A stretch of DNA of 64,000 bases from Gammaproteobacteria bacterium (GCA_014859375.1 JACUUH010000007.1:1-64000), one strand, 5' to 3'. Counted from the stretch's first letter, positions 44,216-55,029 are shown. Notes: generated by a model from the sequence alone, not told the origin. A program made the numbers and translations.

Positions 44216-44980
44216 ATGATGCTATTGAAGTCTTTTTTATTTGTATTGATGACAGCATTCATGTCGCTGCTTAATGCAGCAGAAATTCGTGTTGGCGCTG
44301 CATCTAATCTGCGTTTTGTTCTGCCAGAACTTGCGCAGTCTTTTCAGCAGCAAACAGGACATCAGTTACATATAAGCTTTGCAGCTTCTGGTACCTTAGT
44401 CAGTCAAATTCAGCATGGCGCACCATTTGATGTGTTTATGTCAGCAAACCCTGACTATATTTCACGTCTTAAATTAGCTGGTTATACACAAGGTAATGCT
44501 GTTGATTTTGCACAAGCACTACTCGCTTTATACAGTAATAATGATTCAGAACTGACATTAGATTCAGAGCTTAATTCAATCAAACAGGCCCTACAAAACA
44601 ATACCTTAAAAAAAATTGTGATTGCTAATCCACAGCATGCACCTTACGGCCAGCTTGCTAAACAATTACTACAACAACAGGGTCTATGGCAACAGGTACA
44701 AACGCATTTATTAATTGCTGAAAATGCTGCTCAATCATTACAATTTAGTATGTCACCCCAAGTATCGATTGGATTTGTGCCTTATACCTGTGTTATCCAG
44801 CCAAAGATTGCGGAAACAGGACGATCACTTAAATTGAATTTAAGCTTATTACAGCAAGCAATTATTGTTGGTGATGCCGATGACTCAGCACAGCTGTGGT
44901 TAGCGTATTTATCTAGCCCTAAAGCTAAACAGATATTACTAAAACATGGGTTTTTGGTTAACGATGAGACCATACCATGA
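44216..44980 (+). CDS. modA: Molybdate ABC transporter substrate-binding protein ModA
   Basis: Periplasmic molybdate/tungstate binder. The signal peptide is MMLLKSFLFVLMTAFMSLLN, cleaved near Ala22. EIRVGAASNLRFVLPELAQS and ISFAASGTLVSQIQHGAPFD carry the oxyanion-binding serines; NPQHAPYGQLAKQ is also typical. 254 aa. No good Shine-Dalgarno is seen and the pnp terminator is only 17 bases upstream, so the promoter position is unclear. It overlaps modB by four bases. Confidence 0.95.
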   Translation: MMLLKSFLFVLMTAFMSLLNAAEIRVGAASNLRFVLPELAQSFQQQTGHQLHISFAASGTLVSQIQHGAPFDVFMSANPDYISRLKLAGYTQGNAVDFAQALLALYSNNDSELTLDSELNSIKQALQNNTLKKIVIANPQHAPYGQLAKQLLQQQGLWQQVQTHLLIAENAAQSLQFSMSPQVSIGFVPYTCVIQPKIAETGRSLKLNLSLLQQAIIVGDADDSAQLWLAYLSSPKAKQILLKHGFLVNDETIP

Positions 44981-45651
44981 TGGATTGGCAAGCCTTAGCT
45001 ATATCACTCAAACTTGCAATATTTACTTGCTTAACATTGTTACCAATAGGTTTGTTGATTGCTTATTTATTAGCGCGCAGTCAATTTGTTGGACGCGGTT
45101 TGTGTGAAGCTTTAATCACCTTGCCGTTGGTTTTACCACCTACGGTATTAGGCTATTTTTTATTAGTTAGCATGGATCAAAATAGTGTTTTAGGTAGTAG
45201 TTTTGTGTTATTAACTGGTCATAATCTGGCATTTTCTTTTGTGGGCTTATGGTTGGCATCCCTCATTTATAGTTTGCCATTTGCTGTGCAGCCGATGCTA
45301 CGAAGTTTAGAACAAATTGCACCGGAATTACGCGAAATGGCGTGGTGCAGTGGCTTATCCAAATGGAAAACGTTTCTCAAAATTGAATTACCCTTAGCTT
45401 GGCCCGGAATTATTACAGCGATGGTGTTAACGTTTTCACATACCTTGGGTGAATTTGGTGTGGTCTTGATGATAGGGGGTAATATTGCTGGTGAGACCAG
45501 AACCTTATCGATTGCAATTTATGACAGTGTCTTAGCCTTTGAACATGAACAAGCCCAGATGATGTCATTAACATTATTGGCGATCGCATTAGTGACGATT
45601 ACGGTGGTGTATACTTTCAATCGACGTCATGGTCATTTATTACGATTATGA
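44977..45651 (+). CDS. modB: Molybdate ABC transporter permease ModB
   Basis: Inner-membrane permease of 224 aa with about five transmembrane segments. The EAA-type coupling loop is ELREMAWCSGLSKWKTFLKI. HTLGEFGVVLMIGGNIAGET is the ModB signature. Overlaps modA by four bases and ends just before the preferred modC start. Confidence 0.96.
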   Translation: MMDWQALAISLKLAIFTCLTLLPIGLLIAYLLARSQFVGRGLCEALITLPLVLPPTVLGYFLLVSMDQNSVLGSSFVLLTGHNLAFSFVGLWLASLIYSLPFAVQPMLRSLEQIAPELREMAWCSGLSKWKTFLKIELPLAWPGIITAMVLTFSHTLGEFGVVLMIGGNIAGETRTLSIAIYDSVLAFEHEQAQMMSLTLLAIALVTITVVYTFNRRHGHLLRL

Positions 45652-45652
45652 C

Positions 45653-46741
45653 ATGTTAGACGTATTTCTCACAGACACAAGGCAACCACAACTCAGTGTT
45701 GATTTTAAGTGTGCTCCAGGCGAATTATTAGCCTTGGTTGGACCGTCAGGCGCTGGCAAATCAACCGTATTACGTTGTATCGCTGGTTTACATGCAGCAT
45801 CACACGGTGTAATTCGTAGTAATCACAAAGATTGGTTTAATAGCAGTAATAACGTTAGCTTAACGCCGCAACAACGACGGGTTGGTTTTGTCTTTCAAAA
45901 CTATGCTTTATTTCCACATTTAACGGTAGCCGAAAATATTCAGTTAGCAAGTCCAGATAAAACTGATGTCATGATGGCTGATACGCTGTTAAGTAAAGTC
46001 CGTTTGCATGGCTTAGGTCAACGTTATCCACATCAATTATCAGGTGGTCAGCAACAACGGGTTGCTTTAGCTCGTGCTTTGGCACGAAGCCCTGAAGTAC
46101 TATTACTCGATGAACCATTCTCAGCAGTCGATAAAGTCACCAGACGTAAATTGTATTTAGAGCTGAACAGTTTAAGACGTGAACTCGACATGCCAATTAT
46201 TTTAGTCACACATGATTTGGACGAAGCAGCAATGTTGGCAGATACCATGGTAGTGATACATCATGGTCATACTCTGCAACAAGGCACACCTGATCAAATA
46301 TTGCATCAACCAAATACTGCTAACATAGCAAAATTAGTTGATGTTAGAAATCTATTCCAAGGAAATATAACTCACGAGGATCCCGTTTATAGATTGCAAT
46401 GGCATCATTTTAGTCTTGAAATAGACCAAGATAACGTAGCAAGGAATAAACATAATTTAGATAAACAAACCGTTTCGTGGACGATATCGCCGACAAAAGT
46501 GCTACTACACCAACGACTAAGACCTTCAAGGGGAGAGCAAGAGAACCCGATACAATGCACTATTGTTGAAATCTTAACCTTACGGGGAATAACAACTGTG
46601 CTGATGAAGGTGCAAGACTGTGATGATCTGATTATTCAGATGGATCTATCTGAACATGTTGCTATTCGCAATGCATTAGTGACAGGAGACACAATAACCG
46701 TATCGCTATTGGCGAGTGCCATTCACCTTATTTGTAATTAA
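45653..46741 (+). CDS. modC: Molybdate ABC transporter ATP-binding protein ModC
   Basis: ATPase of ModABC. Walker A is GPSGAGKST, the Q loop is VGFVFQNYALFP, the signature is LSGGQQQRVALARALARS, Walker B is VLLLDEPFSAVD, and the C-terminus has a TOBE/Mop domain (TIVEILTLRGITTVLMKV) that binds molybdate. ATG 45653 is preferred (362 aa); an in-frame ATG eight codons upstream inside modB is possible. No ModE gene is visible nearby. A 231-bp MITE-like copy follows it by 43 bases. Confidence 0.95.
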   Translation: MLDVFLTDTRQPQLSVDFKCAPGELLALVGPSGAGKSTVLRCIAGLHAASHGVIRSNHKDWFNSSNNVSLTPQQRRVGFVFQNYALFPHLTVAENIQLASPDKTDVMMADTLLSKVRLHGLGQRYPHQLSGGQQQRVALARALARSPEVLLLDEPFSAVDKVTRRKLYLELNSLRRELDMPIILVTHDLDEAAMLADTMVVIHHGHTLQQGTPDQILHQPNTANIAKLVDVRNLFQGNITHEDPVYRLQWHHFSLEIDQDNVARNKHNLDKQTVSWTISPTKVLLHQRLRPSRGEQENPIQCTIVEILTLRGITTVLMKVQDCDDLIIQMDLSEHVAIRNALVTGDTITVSLLASAIHLICN

Positions 46742-46784
46742 CTGTAAAAACGCACGTTAATTAAGAGATTGGATATCAGTATAT

Positions 46785-47015
46785 AACCTCAGTTCTGGAT
46801 AAGAATAGTCAGTTACCCTTCAACAAACAATGACTTACCAACACATAGCTGGTAAAACCACTAAAACCAGTTTTAATGACATAAGCAGTGCCTTTGTTTT
46901 AGTGGATATCAAGGCAGATTTACCTAGCAATAGCCCAGCTATTGCAAGAAAATCTAACGCGGATAGCCGCTAAAACAAAGGTGCTGGATGGCTGTGCTTA
47001 TCCAGAACTGAGGTT
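46785..47015. mobile_element. 231-bp MITE-like inverted-repeat element, copy 2 (inverted)
   Basis: Same length and 19-bp terminal inverted repeats as the copy at 13543-13773, but in the opposite orientation. The flanks repeat ATAT (4 bp) directly next to AACCTCAG and CTGAGGTT; read as an 8-bp duplication they are gTATATAA and tTATATAA with one mismatch. The 155 bases 46861-47015 are identical to copy 1. All eight differences lie in 46785-46860. It fills most of the gap between modC and prfC; the remaining 133 bases before prfC hold no gene. Confidence 0.88.
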
Positions 47016-47148
47016 ATATAATTTCATTACAGCAAAACAAGCTTAGATCTTGATTGTGTAACGAAGTCAGATAAGGGAAAATAGTAAGCTTTTAATTAAA
47101 ACAGTTATTTATGCTTTTGGGCATACTCATTATTTAAGTTAGGAATTC

Positions 47149-48729
47149 ATGTCAAACGCACAGCTCCAATCTGAAGTCTCTAAACGACGCACGTTCGCTA
47201 TCATCTCGCACCCGGATGCAGGTAAGACAACAGTGACTGAAAAACTGTTGTATTTCAGTGGCATGATTCAAACTGCAGGTAGTGTTAAGTCACGTAAAAC
47301 TGATAAGCATGCGACGTCTGACTGGATGGAGATGGAGAAAGAACGTGGTATTTCGGTGACATCATCAGTGATGCAGTTCCCTTGGAAAGACCGAATAGTG
47401 AACCTGTTGGATACGCCAGGCCATGCTGATTTCTCTGAAGATACCTATAGAACCTTGACCGCTGTCGATTCGGCATTGATGGTTATTGATAGCGCCAAAG
47501 GTGTTGAGGAACGGACTATTAAATTAATGGAAGTGTGTCGTTTGCGCGATACACCCATTCTGACATTTATTAATAAACTGGATCGGGAAGGGCGCGAGCC
47601 AATTGAACTTTTAGATGAAATTGAAACAATCTTAAATATAGCCTGTGCCCCGATTACATGGCCGATTGGTATGGGTAAATCATTTAAAGGTATTTATCAC
47701 TTACTCGAGGACAGTGTGCATTTATTTGAAGCTCACTCAAAACAAGCCGGTGAAGTGATCGTTGGTTTAGATAATCCGCGCTTAGATCAGCTGTTTGGTG
47801 GTTTAGCTGAAGACTTACGTGTAGAAATTGATTTGGTACGCGGAGCAAGCAATGAATTTGATTTGGATTTATTCCTTGCAGGTGAGTTATCACCAGTCTT
47901 TTTTGGTTCAGCCATGAATAACTTCGGCATCACTGAAATGTTGGATGCATTTGTTCAATATGCCCCTGCACCCCAATCACGTGAGACTAAAACACGTGTA
48001 GTTGAGTCGAGCGAACAACCATTCACTGGCTTTGTTTTTAAGATCCAGGCCAATATGGATCCAAAACATCGCGATCGCATTGCATTTTTGCGAGTATGTT
48101 CAGGTCAGTATACGAAAGGTATGAAGCTGCGCCATGTACGAACTGGCAAAGATGTTGTTATTGCCAATGCGGTTACGTTTATGGCGGCAGAACGTGAACA
48201 AGCTGAAGAATCATGGCCGGGCGATATTTTAGGTTTACACAACCACGGCACCATTCAGATTGGTGATACTTTCACCCAAGGCGAAGATATTCAATTCACT
48301 GGCATCCCCTATTTTGCGCCAGAATTATTCCGCCGAGTCAGATTAAAAGATCCCCTCAAAATGAAAGCTTTAATGAAAGGGTTGCAACAGTTGAGTGAAG
48401 AGGGTGCCACCCAATTATTTAGACCCTTAGAAAATAATGATTTAATTCTTGGCGCGGTCGGTGTTTTACAGTTTGACGTGGTAGTACATCGCTTAAAAGG
48501 TGAATATAACGTTGATTGTAGTTATGAACCTGTTCAGGTTTATACTGCTCGCTGGGTGCACTGTGATAATGTTAAAAAGTTAGAAGAATTTAAGAAAAAA
48601 GCAGCATTGAATTTAGCGCTTGATGGAGCTGGTGGACTGACTTATATCGCGCCGACACGGGTTAATCTTGATCTAACAATGGAACGCTGGCCTGATATTG
48701 AATTTAGATCAACGCGTGAACATAGTTAA
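47149..48729 (+). CDS. prfC: Peptide chain release factor 3
   Basis: GTPase that recycles RF1/RF2 from the ribosome. The G1 motif is [16 protein letters not shown]3 is [14 protein letters not shown] and G4 is [10 protein letters not shown]. The C-terminal [20 protein letters not shown] is typical of RF3. 526 aa. TTAGGA precedes the ATG. The gene stands alone between the MITE copy and a CBS-domain gene. Confidence 0.98.
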   Translation: MSNAQLQSEVSKRRTFAIISHPDAGKTTVTEKLLYFSGMIQTAGSVKSRKTDKHATSDWMEMEKERGISVTSSVMQFPWKDRIVNLLDTPGHADFSEDTYRTLTAVDSALMVIDSAKGVEERTIKLMEVCRLRDTPILTFINKLDREGREPIELLDEIETILNIACAPITWPIGMGKSFKGIYHLLEDSVHLFEAHSKQAGEVIVGLDNPRLDQLFGGLAEDLRVEIDLVRGASNEFDLDLFLAGELSPVFFGSAMNNFGITEMLDAFVQYAPAPQSRETKTRVVESSEQPFTGFVFKIQANMDPKHRDRIAFLRVCSGQYTKGMKLRHVRTGKDVVIANAVTFMAAEREQAEESWPGDILGLHNHGTIQIGDTFTQGEDIQFTGIPYFAPELFRRVRLKDPLKMKALMKGLQQLSEEGATQLFRPLENNDLILGAVGVLQFDVVVHRLKGEYNVDCSYEPVQVYTARWVHCDNVKKLEEFKKKAALNLALDGAGGLTYIAPTRVNLDLTMERWPDIEFRSTREHS

Positions 48730-48803
48730 AACAAACTTGCCTTTGTTGTGGTTTCTCAAGCAGAATAGCTCAAGGACGATAACTCACGTAGAAGGTGGTC
48801 GAA

Positions 48804-49262
48804 ATGAAAGTTAGAGCAATTACCAAAAATAAAGGTAAACCAGTCATCGGGCTATCACCAAATGATTCGCTCGATAAAGTGGTTTCACTGATGATGGATC
48901 ATCGTATTGGATCGCTGGTTATCACCGATGCAGGTAAGATTGTCGGAATTTTATCTGAACGTGATTTATTAGGTGTATTACATCAAAAACATGCGATGTG
49001 GTCGCCTGTTACGGTAGCCGATGCGATGACACCAGATCCGATTGTATGTCACCCAGATAATACCTTGGAAGAAGTGATGACCATTATGGTTGAAAATAAT
49101 ATTCGCCATTTACCGGTTGTATACGATGGTAAGCTGGAAGGTATGTTGTCAATAACGGATATCGTTGAAGAATTGCTGAAAAAAGCTAAATTTGAAAACA
49201 AATTATTGAAAAACTATATTCAGAATTGGCCCGATGCAGAAGAAGGCGAAATGCCTCAATAA
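48804..49262 (+). CDS. Two-CBS-domain protein
   Basis: A 152-residue stand-alone CBS pair. The first domain is near 10-65 (DSLDKVVSLMMDHRIGSLVI, GILSERDLLGVL) and the second near 75-130 (TLEEVMTIMVENNIRHLPVV, GMLSITDIVEELL). CBS pairs usually bind adenosyl nucleotides and sense energy state; no effector domain is fused. I choose ATG 48804 because AAGGTGG precedes it; an in-frame GTG lies three codons earlier. Partner unknown. Confidence 0.9.
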   Translation: MKVRAITKNKGKPVIGLSPNDSLDKVVSLMMDHRIGSLVITDAGKIVGILSERDLLGVLHQKHAMWSPVTVADAMTPDPIVCHPDNTLEEVMTIMVENNIRHLPVVYDGKLEGMLSITDIVEELLKKAKFENKLLKNYIQNWPDAEEGEMPQ

Positions 49263-49270
49263 AAGAGATA

Positions 49271-49297
49271 AAAAAGGCGGTTTAAACACCGCCTTTT
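49271..49297. terminator. Bidirectional intrinsic terminator
   Basis: AAAAAGGCGG pairs with CCGCCTTTTT around TTTAAACA. A on one side and T on the other make it work for both the rightward CBS gene and the leftward DUF3579 gene. Confidence 0.88.
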
Positions 49298-49316
49298 TGT
49301 TTGGAGACCCTAGAGC

Positions 49317-49613
49317 TTAATCATCTTCAGGAAGTGGAAAAGTGTCTGTGTTCAAGATCTGAAGTTTATTTTCTTCAGCAAAATCAATTAAAAACTCAAA
49401 TAACATTTCATCATCTTCTTCCAGCGACGCATCAATAACGACGCATTTCACCCCTTTAATTGAAGCTAATTTAACATTGGGATGGAAAATAATTCTACGG
49501 CCTGGACCATAGGTTGCAACGGCACCACATAGCCGTTCAGCCCAATCACTGGGACGAAATTTGCCCCCATTTTCGGTAAGGCCTTGAATAATGACTTTTC
49601 CACTTGTTGACAT
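49317..49613 (-). CDS. DUF3579 family protein
   Basis: A 98-residue cytoplasmic protein. VIIQGLTENGGKFRPSDWAE and RLCGAVATYGPGRRIIFHPN match the DUF3579 pattern as I recall it. The acidic C-terminus (DASLEEDDEMLFEFLIDFAE) is predicted helical. It is the only minus-strand gene between 9.5 kb and 64 kb. Function unknown. Divergent from ileS across 172 bases. Confidence 0.72.
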   Translation of the reverse strand: MSTSGKVIIQGLTENGGKFRPSDWAERLCGAVATYGPGRRIIFHPNVKLASIKGVKCVVIDASLEEDDEMLFEFLIDFAEENKLQILNTDTFPLPEDD

Positions 49614-49719
49614 GTTAGCGACTCGCTGTCATTTCAGTTGATACATAAAGATGCACCTATTCTACTGCAAAGCCAACAGTTAGCGTAATCCATAAAATAA
49701 ATAAAAACGCTATCAGTGA

Positions 49720-49748
49720 TTTAGGTCGTCAAAAAAAACCCGTATAAT
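49720..49748 (+). promoter_or_regulatory. Probable promoter of ileS
   Basis: A perfect -10 TATAAT lies 38 bases before the ileS start codon. The matching -35, 17 bases upstream, is TTTAGG and only weakly like consensus. The region is otherwise AT-rich. Confidence 0.45.
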
Positions 49749-49785
49749 TAGTCGTTTCCGTCGATTTACAACCTACGAGTACCCT

Positions 49786-52575
49786 GTGGCTGATTATAAA
49801 CATACCTTAAACTTGCCTGAAACACAGTTTCCTATGAAGGCAGGCTTGCCTAATCGTGAACCCTTGATATTAAAGCGTTGGCAACAAAATAATCTCTATC
49901 AGAAAATGCGTGAAAACGCGCAAGGCCGTCCCTTATTTGTGCTTCATGATGGCCCTCCCTATGCCAATGGCGATATTCATATTGGGCATGCGGTCAACAA
50001 AATTCTTAAAGATATTATTTTAAAATCAAAAACATTAAGTGGTTTTGATACACCTTATGTGCCGGGTTGGGATTGTCACGGCTTACCGATTGAACTCAAT
50101 GTTGAGAAAAAAGTCGGTAAACCTGGCGTTAAAGTTAGTGCAGCTGAATTTAGAAAAGCATGTCGTGTTTATGCTCAAAAACAAGTTGATGGTCAGCGTG
50201 AAGACTTTAAACGTTTGGGTGTACTAGCTGAATGGGATAATCCGTATCTGACGATGGATTTTAATTTCGAAGCCGATATCATTCGTACATTGGCCGAAAT
50301 TGTGAAACAAGGCCATCTTCACAAAGGGGTTAAACCTGTTCACTGGTGTGTTGATTGTGGCTCTGCCTTAGCTGAAGCTGAAGTTGAATATGAAGATAAA
50401 ACCTCACCTGCCATTGATGTCCGATTCACTGTTGTTGATAACGCGTCATTTGAAGCCGCAACAAACTCAACTGGCACTGGCAAAATCAGCGTGCCTATCT
50501 GGACAACTACGCCGTGGACATTGCCAGCTAACCAAGCTGTGTCATTAAATCCTGCTTACGATTATGTTGTGGTGCAAACAGCGGATGAACGTTTGTTATT
50601 AGCTGAAGCATTGTATGAATCAGCATTAGAACGTTATGGCATGACAGGTGACGTTATTGCTCGTTGCAAGGGTGAAGATGTAGAAGGTCTATTATTACAG
50701 CATCCGTTTTATGATAAACAGGTCCCCGTTATCCTGGGCGATCATGTAACGGCTGATGCCGGTACGGGTGCGGTTCATACTGCACCAGGTCATGGTCAAG
50801 ACGATTTCACGGTAGGCTTAAAATACAATCTGGACGTTTATAATCCAGTTGCATCGAATGGTACATTTTTGCCTGATACAGCGCTATTTGCTGGTGAGTC
50901 TGTATTTAAAGCTAATCCATTAGTGATTGAATTACTTAAAGAAAAAGGTGCATTGTTGAATCATGTTGATATTCAACATAGTTACCCACATTGCTGGCGT
51001 CATAAATCACCTATTATTTTCCGAGCGACACCACAGTGGTTTGTCAGTATGGATCAAAATGGTTTGCGTCAGGCCGCAATGCAGGCGATTGCTGAAACAC
51101 AATGGATGCCGGAATGGGGCCAAAAACGTATTGAAGGTATGGTTGAAGGTCGTCCGGATTGGTGTGTATCACGACAACGTACTTGGGGTGTGCCGATCCC
51201 ATTATTTGTCAATCAACAAACAGGTGAACTGCATCCTGATAGTCAACAGATCATGGAGCAAGTTGCTCAGAAAGTTGAGTTGGAAGGTATTGATGCGTGG
51301 TTTGAATCAGCGAGTTCTGACTGGTTATCAACAGATGCTGAACTATACGAAAAAGTCAGTGATACCTTAGATGTTTGGTTTGACTCTGGCGTGTCTCATG
51401 CCTGTGTATTAGCACGACGAGCGTATTTAAATCGCCCAGCTGATTTATATTTAGAGGGTAGTGATCAACACCGAGGTTGGTTCCAGTCATCCTTGTTAAC
51501 GTCGGTAGCCTCAACCGGTAAAGCACCCTATAAAAGCGTATTAACACATGGTTTTGTGGTCGATGCTGCTGGTAAAAAGATGTCTAAATCATTGGGCAAC
51601 GTGGTTGCACCACAAAAAGTGGTCAATAATCTTGGTGCTGATATTATTCGTTTATGGGTTGCGTCATCAGATTACAGTGCTGAAATGAGTGTATCGGATG
51701 AAATCTTAAAACGTACGGCTGATTCATACCGTCGAATTCGCAATACTGCGCGTTATTTATTATCGAATTTATCTGATTTTAATCCAGCGACTGATAGTGT
51801 GGCTATAGGTGACATGTTGGCATTAGATCAATGGGCCGTTGATCGTGCTTATCATGTCCAAAAAGATATTATAGCAGCCTATGAAAGTTATAACTTCCAC
51901 CTGATTTACCAAAAAATCCATAATTTCTGTGCTCAGGAAATGGGCAGTTTATATCTGGATATCACCAAAGATCGCCAATATACCATGCAGAAAAATAGTT
52001 TGGGCCGCCGTTCAACTCAAACTGCGATGTACCACATCTTGGAAGCATTAACCCGTTGGATGGCACCAATCTTGAGCTTCACAGCGGATGAATTGTGGGA
52101 ATATCTACCAGGTGAGAGAAATGAGTCGGTATTGCTAAATACGTGGTATCAAGGACTTGTACCATTAACGACGGGATCGGTAGATGAGATTTCTTTAGAA
52201 GATTGGAACATCATTTTTAATATTCGTGATGAAGTGTCAATAGAGCTGGAAAAACAGCGTAGCGCTGGCAAGATTAAAGGTGGTCTTACAGCAGAAGTTG
52301 AACTGTTCTCGAAACAAGATAGTCTGTCCTATAAAGCTTTGAACAAGCTAGGAGATGAGGTGAAGTTTGTGTTCATTGTTTCAGCTGTGACAATGAACAG
52401 TGTCGATAGAGATGATGATGGTCTTGCTATTCAAGTTAAGCCTTCAGAACATGCACGTTGTGATCGCTGCTGGCATCAAACACCTGAAGTTGGTCACAAC
52501 ACAACGCATCCAGAATTGTGTGACCGATGTATTGAAAATGTCGATGGTGATGGCGAATCACGTTTGTTTGTATAG
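49786..52575 (+). CDS. ileS: Isoleucyl-tRNA synthetase
   Basis: Class I synthetase. [19 protein letters not shown] is the HIGH motif, [18 protein letters not shown] belongs to the CP1 editing domain, [15 protein letters not shown] is KMSKS, and the C-terminal zinc site is [10 protein letters not shown]...CDRC. 929 aa. GTG start. First gene of a long run ileS-lspA-hisC-tyrA-aroA-cmk. Confidence 0.98.
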   Translation: MADYKHTLNLPETQFPMKAGLPNREPLILKRWQQNNLYQKMRENAQGRPLFVLHDGPPYANGDIHIGHAVNKILKDIILKSKTLSGFDTPYVPGWDCHGLPIELNVEKKVGKPGVKVSAAEFRKACRVYAQKQVDGQREDFKRLGVLAEWDNPYLTMDFNFEADIIRTLAEIVKQGHLHKGVKPVHWCVDCGSALAEAEVEYEDKTSPAIDVRFTVVDNASFEAATNSTGTGKISVPIWTTTPWTLPANQAVSLNPAYDYVVVQTADERLLLAEALYESALERYGMTGDVIARCKGEDVEGLLLQHPFYDKQVPVILGDHVTADAGTGAVHTAPGHGQDDFTVGLKYNLDVYNPVASNGTFLPDTALFAGESVFKANPLVIELLKEKGALLNHVDIQHSYPHCWRHKSPIIFRATPQWFVSMDQNGLRQAAMQAIAETQWMPEWGQKRIEGMVEGRPDWCVSRQRTWGVPIPLFVNQQTGELHPDSQQIMEQVAQKVELEGIDAWFESASSDWLSTDAELYEKVSDTLDVWFDSGVSHACVLARRAYLNRPADLYLEGSDQHRGWFQSSLLTSVASTGKAPYKSVLTHGFVVDAAGKKMSKSLGNVVAPQKVVNNLGADIIRLWVASSDYSAEMSVSDEILKRTADSYRRIRNTARYLLSNLSDFNPATDSVAIGDMLALDQWAVDRAYHVQKDIIAAYESYNFHLIYQKIHNFCAQEMGSLYLDITKDRQYTMQKNSLGRRSTQTAMYHILEALTRWMAPILSFTADELWEYLPGERNESVLLNTWYQGLVPLTTGSVDEISLEDWNIIFNIRDEVSIELEKQRSAGKIKGGLTAEVELFSKQDSLSYKALNKLGDEVKFVFIVSAVTMNSVDRDDDGLAIQVKPSEHARCDRCWHQTPEVGHNTTHPELCDRCIENVDGDGESRLFV

Positions 52576-52586
52576 GCGATAATCAA

Positions 52587-53051
52587 ATGTTGAAGTGGTT
52601 ATCTGTTACAGCTGTTGTCATCATTATTGATCAACTCACAAAATGGCTGATGACGTCATGGTTATCGTTATATGAAACGGTTAGCATCATACCGTTTTTT
52701 AATTTAACCATGGCACATAATACCGGTGCGGCATTTAGTTTCTTGGCACAAGCAGGTGGCTGGCAACGCTGGTTTTTTGTTGGTTTGGCAACGCTTATCA
52801 GCTTAGTACTTATTGTGTGGTTGCGAAAAGTAACTGACAAAACCATTGAAGCGCTTTCAATAAGCCTTATCCTCGGCGGTGCGATTGGCAATGTGATTGA
52901 CCGTATTAATTTGGGCTACGTTATCGATTTTCTCGATGTTTATTATGGTAGCTATCATTGGCCGGCATTTAATGTTGCAGATTCGGCTATTGTGGTCGGT
53001 GCGTGTTTATTGATTATTGATAGCTTTAGAACAAAGCCGGAGTCGCTATGA
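52587..53051 (+). CDS. lspA: Lipoprotein signal peptidase LspA
   Basis: Aspartyl membrane peptidase that removes signal peptides from prolipoproteins. Four transmembrane segments. Motifs are IDQLTKW, HNTGAAFSFL, GNVIDRINLGYVIDFLDVY and FNVADSAI, which include the two catalytic Asp. 154 aa. It follows ileS, as in most proteobacteria, and overlaps hisC by four bases. Confidence 0.97.
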   Translation: MLKWLSVTAVVIIIDQLTKWLMTSWLSLYETVSIIPFFNLTMAHNTGAAFSFLAQAGGWQRWFFVGLATLISLVLIVWLRKVTDKTIEALSISLILGGAIGNVIDRINLGYVIDFLDVYYGSYHWPAFNVADSAIVVGACLLIIDSFRTKPESL

Positions 53052-54145
53052 ATTTTTGTGATATTGCATTACAGAGTGTGACTCAGCTTCAGCCTTATGT
53101 ACCCGGTAAACCTATTGAGGAATTAGAACGTCAATATGGTGTGACAAACATCGTAAAATTGGCGTCTAATGAAAATCCATTAGGGCCTTCACCACGAGTA
53201 TTAGAAGCTATTCAGCAAGCAAGTAAATCATTGTCTTTGTACCCTGATGGTAATGGCTTTAGCTTGAAATCTGCTTTAGCAGAAAAATATGAGCTTGAAC
53301 TTAATCAGATCACCTTAGGTAATGGCTCGAATGATGTTTTGGAAATCATCGCACGTACCTTTGTCTCTGCTGATGACGAAGTGTTGTATTCACAATATAC
53401 CTTTGCGGTGTATCCGATCGTAACTCAAGCCATTGGTGCCAAAGGTGTGGTTGCCCCAGCTGTTGATTTTGGTCATGATTTGGATGCAATGGCAAACTTA
53501 ATCACGGATCGTACTAAAGTCATTTTTATTGCCAATCCGAATAATCCAACGGGTACTTATCTTGCTGCCGATAAATTGGAAGCCTTTATTGCCAACGTAC
53601 CTCAACAGACTTTAGTCGTGTTAGATCAAGCCTATGTCGAATATGGCGATCAAGATGTTGATACGGGGAGTTGGTTAGCAATATATCCTAACTTGATTAT
53701 TACGCGTACCTTTTCAAAAGCCTATGGTTTGGCTGGCTTACGTGTTGGTTTTGCCTTGTCGAATCGCGAAGTCGCTGATTTGCTCAATCGTGTCCGTCAG
53801 CCTTTTAATGTAAATAGTCTGGCTTTGGCTGCTGCTACAGTGGCATTGAGGGATGACGATTATCTTGTTGAAACTAAAAACACTAATGATGCAGGCATGA
53901 AGCAGTTAACTGCGGCATGTGATGTAATGGGCTTGGCCTATATTCCATCAAAGGCCAATTTTATTGCGATTGATGTTGAAACTAATGCCAATGAGGTATT
54001 TGAAGCCTTATTACAACAAGGCGTTATTGTCAGACCAATCGGTGGTTATGGTTTACCGCAACACTTACGGGTCAGTATTGGACTTGAATCAGAAAATCAA
54101 CGGTTTATTGATGCCTTGGCAATAATTTTAGGGCGGACTTTATGA
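53048..54145 (+). CDS. hisC: Histidinol-phosphate aminotransferase
   Basis: PLP-dependent class I/II aminotransferase. VKLASNENPLGPSP and ANPNNPTGTYLAA bind substrate and PLP; the PLP lysine is in TRTFSKAYGLAGLRVGF. 365 aa. Placement next to tyrA and aroA suggests it may also transaminate aromatic keto acids, as reported for related enzymes. Overlaps both neighbours. Confidence 0.95.
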   Translation: MNFCDIALQSVTQLQPYVPGKPIEELERQYGVTNIVKLASNENPLGPSPRVLEAIQQASKSLSLYPDGNGFSLKSALAEKYELELNQITLGNGSNDVLEIIARTFVSADDEVLYSQYTFAVYPIVTQAIGAKGVVAPAVDFGHDLDAMANLITDRTKVIFIANPNNPTGTYLAADKLEAFIANVPQQTLVVLDQAYVEYGDQDVDTGSWLAIYPNLIITRTFSKAYGLAGLRVGFALSNREVADLLNRVRQPFNVNSLALAAATVALRDDDYLVETKNTNDAGMKQLTAACDVMGLAYIPSKANFIAIDVETNANEVFEALLQQGVIVRPIGGYGLPQHLRVSIGLESENQRFIDALAIILGRTL

Positions 54146-55029
54146 TCAATAAGCTCGCTATTATTGGTGTTGGTCTGATTGGCGGATCCTTATCACTTGC
54201 ATTAAAAAAAGCAGGGAAAGTTAACCATGTGATTGGTTTTTCACGCACCGAATCTGTCAGAGCACAAGCATTGGCATTAGGTGTGGTTGATTCTGTTGCA
54301 ACTACGTTGGCGGAAGCGGTTGCTGATGCAGATGTGATTTTTCTATCAGTACCAATGGGTGCGATGTCGGCTGTCTTAGTTGAACTTGCACCACATATAA
54401 AACCTACTGCAATTGTAACCGATGGCGGTAGTGCTAAAGCCCATGTTGTCGCTGCGGCAAGACAAGCGCTTGCCGATAATTTCAGCCAATTTGTGCCAGG
54501 GCACCCAATTGCAGGTACAGAACGTAGTGGTCCTAGTGCTGCATTTGATAGTTTGTATCAAGATCATCGTGTTGTGTTAACACCGGTTGCTGAAACCAAT
54601 CCTGACGCATTAGCAATGGTAAAAGCTATGTGGGATGCCACTGGCGCTGAAGTGTTGCAAATGGATGTTGAACATCATGATGTTGTGTTAGCTGCAACCA
54701 GTCATTTGCCTCATGTGTTGGCGTTTAATCTGGTTGGAATGTTGGCGCAACGTGATGATTGTGAAGATGTATTACGCTATGCCGCCGGTGGATTTCGTGA
54801 TTTTTCACGGATTGCATCGAGTGATCCTGTGATGTGGCGAGATATCTGTCTGACTAATAGCGATGCAATCTTAAATTTATTAGAACAGTATCATCAGGAT
54901 CTCAATAAAATCGAACAAGCAATAAAACAACAAGATGGTGAGTATTTAATCGGCATGTTTGAGCAAGCCAAACGTGCACGAGATAGCCGTTTTAATGAAC
55001 CAAATTTGGTTGATAATAGTGAAGTATAG
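54142..55029 (+). CDS. tyrA: Prephenate dehydrogenase
   Basis: NAD-dependent step to 4-hydroxyphenylpyruvate in tyrosine synthesis. The nucleotide loop is IGVGLIGGSLSLALKK; GHPIAGTERSGPSAAF and TSHLPHVLAFNL hold catalytic residues. 295 aa and no chorismate mutase domain. It overlaps hisC by four bases. Confidence 0.95.
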   Translation: MINKLAIIGVGLIGGSLSLALKKAGKVNHVIGFSRTESVRAQALALGVVDSVATTLAEAVADADVIFLSVPMGAMSAVLVELAPHIKPTAIVTDGGSAKAHVVAAARQALADNFSQFVPGHPIAGTERSGPSAAFDSLYQDHRVVLTPVAETNPDALAMVKAMWDATGAEVLQMDVEHHDVVLAATSHLPHVLAFNLVGMLAQRDDCEDVLRYAAGGFRDFSRIASSDPVMWRDICLTNSDAILNLLEQYHQDLNKIEQAIKQQDGEYLIGMFEQAKRARDSRFNEPNLVDNSEV

